Shown here: positions 63,824-64,000 of the stretch, piece by piece
Numbering within the stretch: the first letter of the stretch is position 1
Layout: every line of letters begins with the position of its first letter
Source of the DNA: Arthrobacter sp. AZCC_0090
GTDB taxonomy: Bacteria > Actinomycetota > Actinomycetes > Actinomycetales > Micrococcaceae
Direction of reading: 5' to 3'
Length of the DNA stretch: 64,000 nt
Assembly: GCF_014207375.1 (NCBI RefSeq)
Contig: NZ_JACHEE010000002.1
Span: forward strand, 352,885-416,884
Program-made: the position numbers and the translations under genes
Notes under the pieces: generated by a model
The model's input: only the letters and a program-made list of their open reading frames with translations
Told to the model about the DNA's origin: nothing
The model's database searches: none

Positions 63824-64000
63824 GTGCAGAAAACATGGGTGCCGGGAACCCCGCCCCGATCGTTGGCCTGGTCATGGGCTCCGACTCCGATTGGCCCGTC
63901 ATGGAAGCCGCGGCGGACGCCCTGGCCGAATTCGGCATACCTTTCGAAGCAGACGTGGTCTCCGCCCACCGCATGCCAACGGAAATGATCCGCTACGGGC
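63820..64000 (+). CDS. purE: N5-carboxyaminoimidazole ribonucleotide mutase, N-terminal part (runs off right edge)
   Basis: The first 60 codons are present. [17 protein letters not shown] and VVSAHRMP are the PurE substrate-binding motifs. It converts N5-CAIR to CAIR, the step after purK, and is coupled to purK by the ATGA overlap. Confidence 0.95.
   Translation, partial: MSAENMGAGNPAPIVGLVMGSDSDWPVMEAAADALAEFGIPFEADVVSAHRMPTEMIRYG

Noticed and set aside
1..64000. Insertion sequence, integrase or prophage genes in the accessory region
   Set aside because: No transposase, integrase or phage protein was recognised on either strand; the region's codon use looks like that of its neighbours.

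Overview
The window looks like chromosomal DNA from a high-GC actinobacterium of the Micrococcaceae, most likely Arthrobacter or a close relative. This is inferred from the base composition, frequent GTG/TTG starts, a WhiB regulator, an RpfB-type resuscitation factor, and gene orders typical of that group (pth-rplY-prs-glmU; tatD-rpfB-rsmA-ispE; GtrA-purK-purE; whiB-GT2-DUF5719-zincin-DUF3499-Trm112-ahcY). No insertion sequence, prophage or CRISPR array was seen.

Region 1 (1-24 kb) is accessory and the most interesting part. Bases 1-12,000 encode a putative exopolysaccharide system. It has a processive family 2 glycosyltransferase of the PgaC/IcaA/NodC type, a membrane-anchored CE4 deacetylase homologue that has lost its metal ligands, and a catalytically complete CE4 deacetylase with three SLH wall-anchoring repeats. 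It also has a GH18-type glycosidase, a sugar-nucleotide epimerase, a UDP-sugar 6-dehydrogenase, and two paralogous exported proteins that may have a double-psi beta-barrel. Bases 12.5-23.7 kb are four back-to-back giant LuxR regulators (about 890-930 residues), each with an N-terminal STAND-type ATPase and a C-terminal LuxR helix-turn-helix. A fifth runs off the left edge. Their Walker A and B motifs are degenerate in complementary ways. A nearly identical 22-base element occurs upstream of two of the polysaccharide transcription units, and GAGTACTCG-like sites and a TACTC/GAGTA inverted repeat lie near the regulators, so the two halves plausibly form one regulon.

Region 2 (24-36 kb) is core housekeeping: peptidyl-tRNA hydrolase, ribosomal protein L25, PRPP synthetase, GlmU, tRNA-Gln, a TetR regulator, an ABC-F ATPase, IspE, RsmA, RpfB and a TatD nuclease. 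Several genes overlap by ATGA. A 745-base gap at 29.2-29.9 kb holds a 40-base tandem repeat and a pair of long inverted repeats.

Region 3 (36-50 kb) has MoxR, DUF58 and transglutaminase genes in a coupled operon, succinate-semialdehyde dehydrogenase, RsmI divergent from a protein O-mannosyltransferase, a DUF1461 membrane protein, and SpoIIM divergent from an RDD protein. Region 4 (49.5-64 kb) has two tandem L,D-transpeptidases, AhcY, Trm112, DUF3499, a zincin-like protein, DUF5719, a 1113-residue membrane glycosyltransferase, WhiB, a TIGR03089 protein, GtrA, PurK and the start of PurE. Much of the content serves cell-envelope construction and remodelling.
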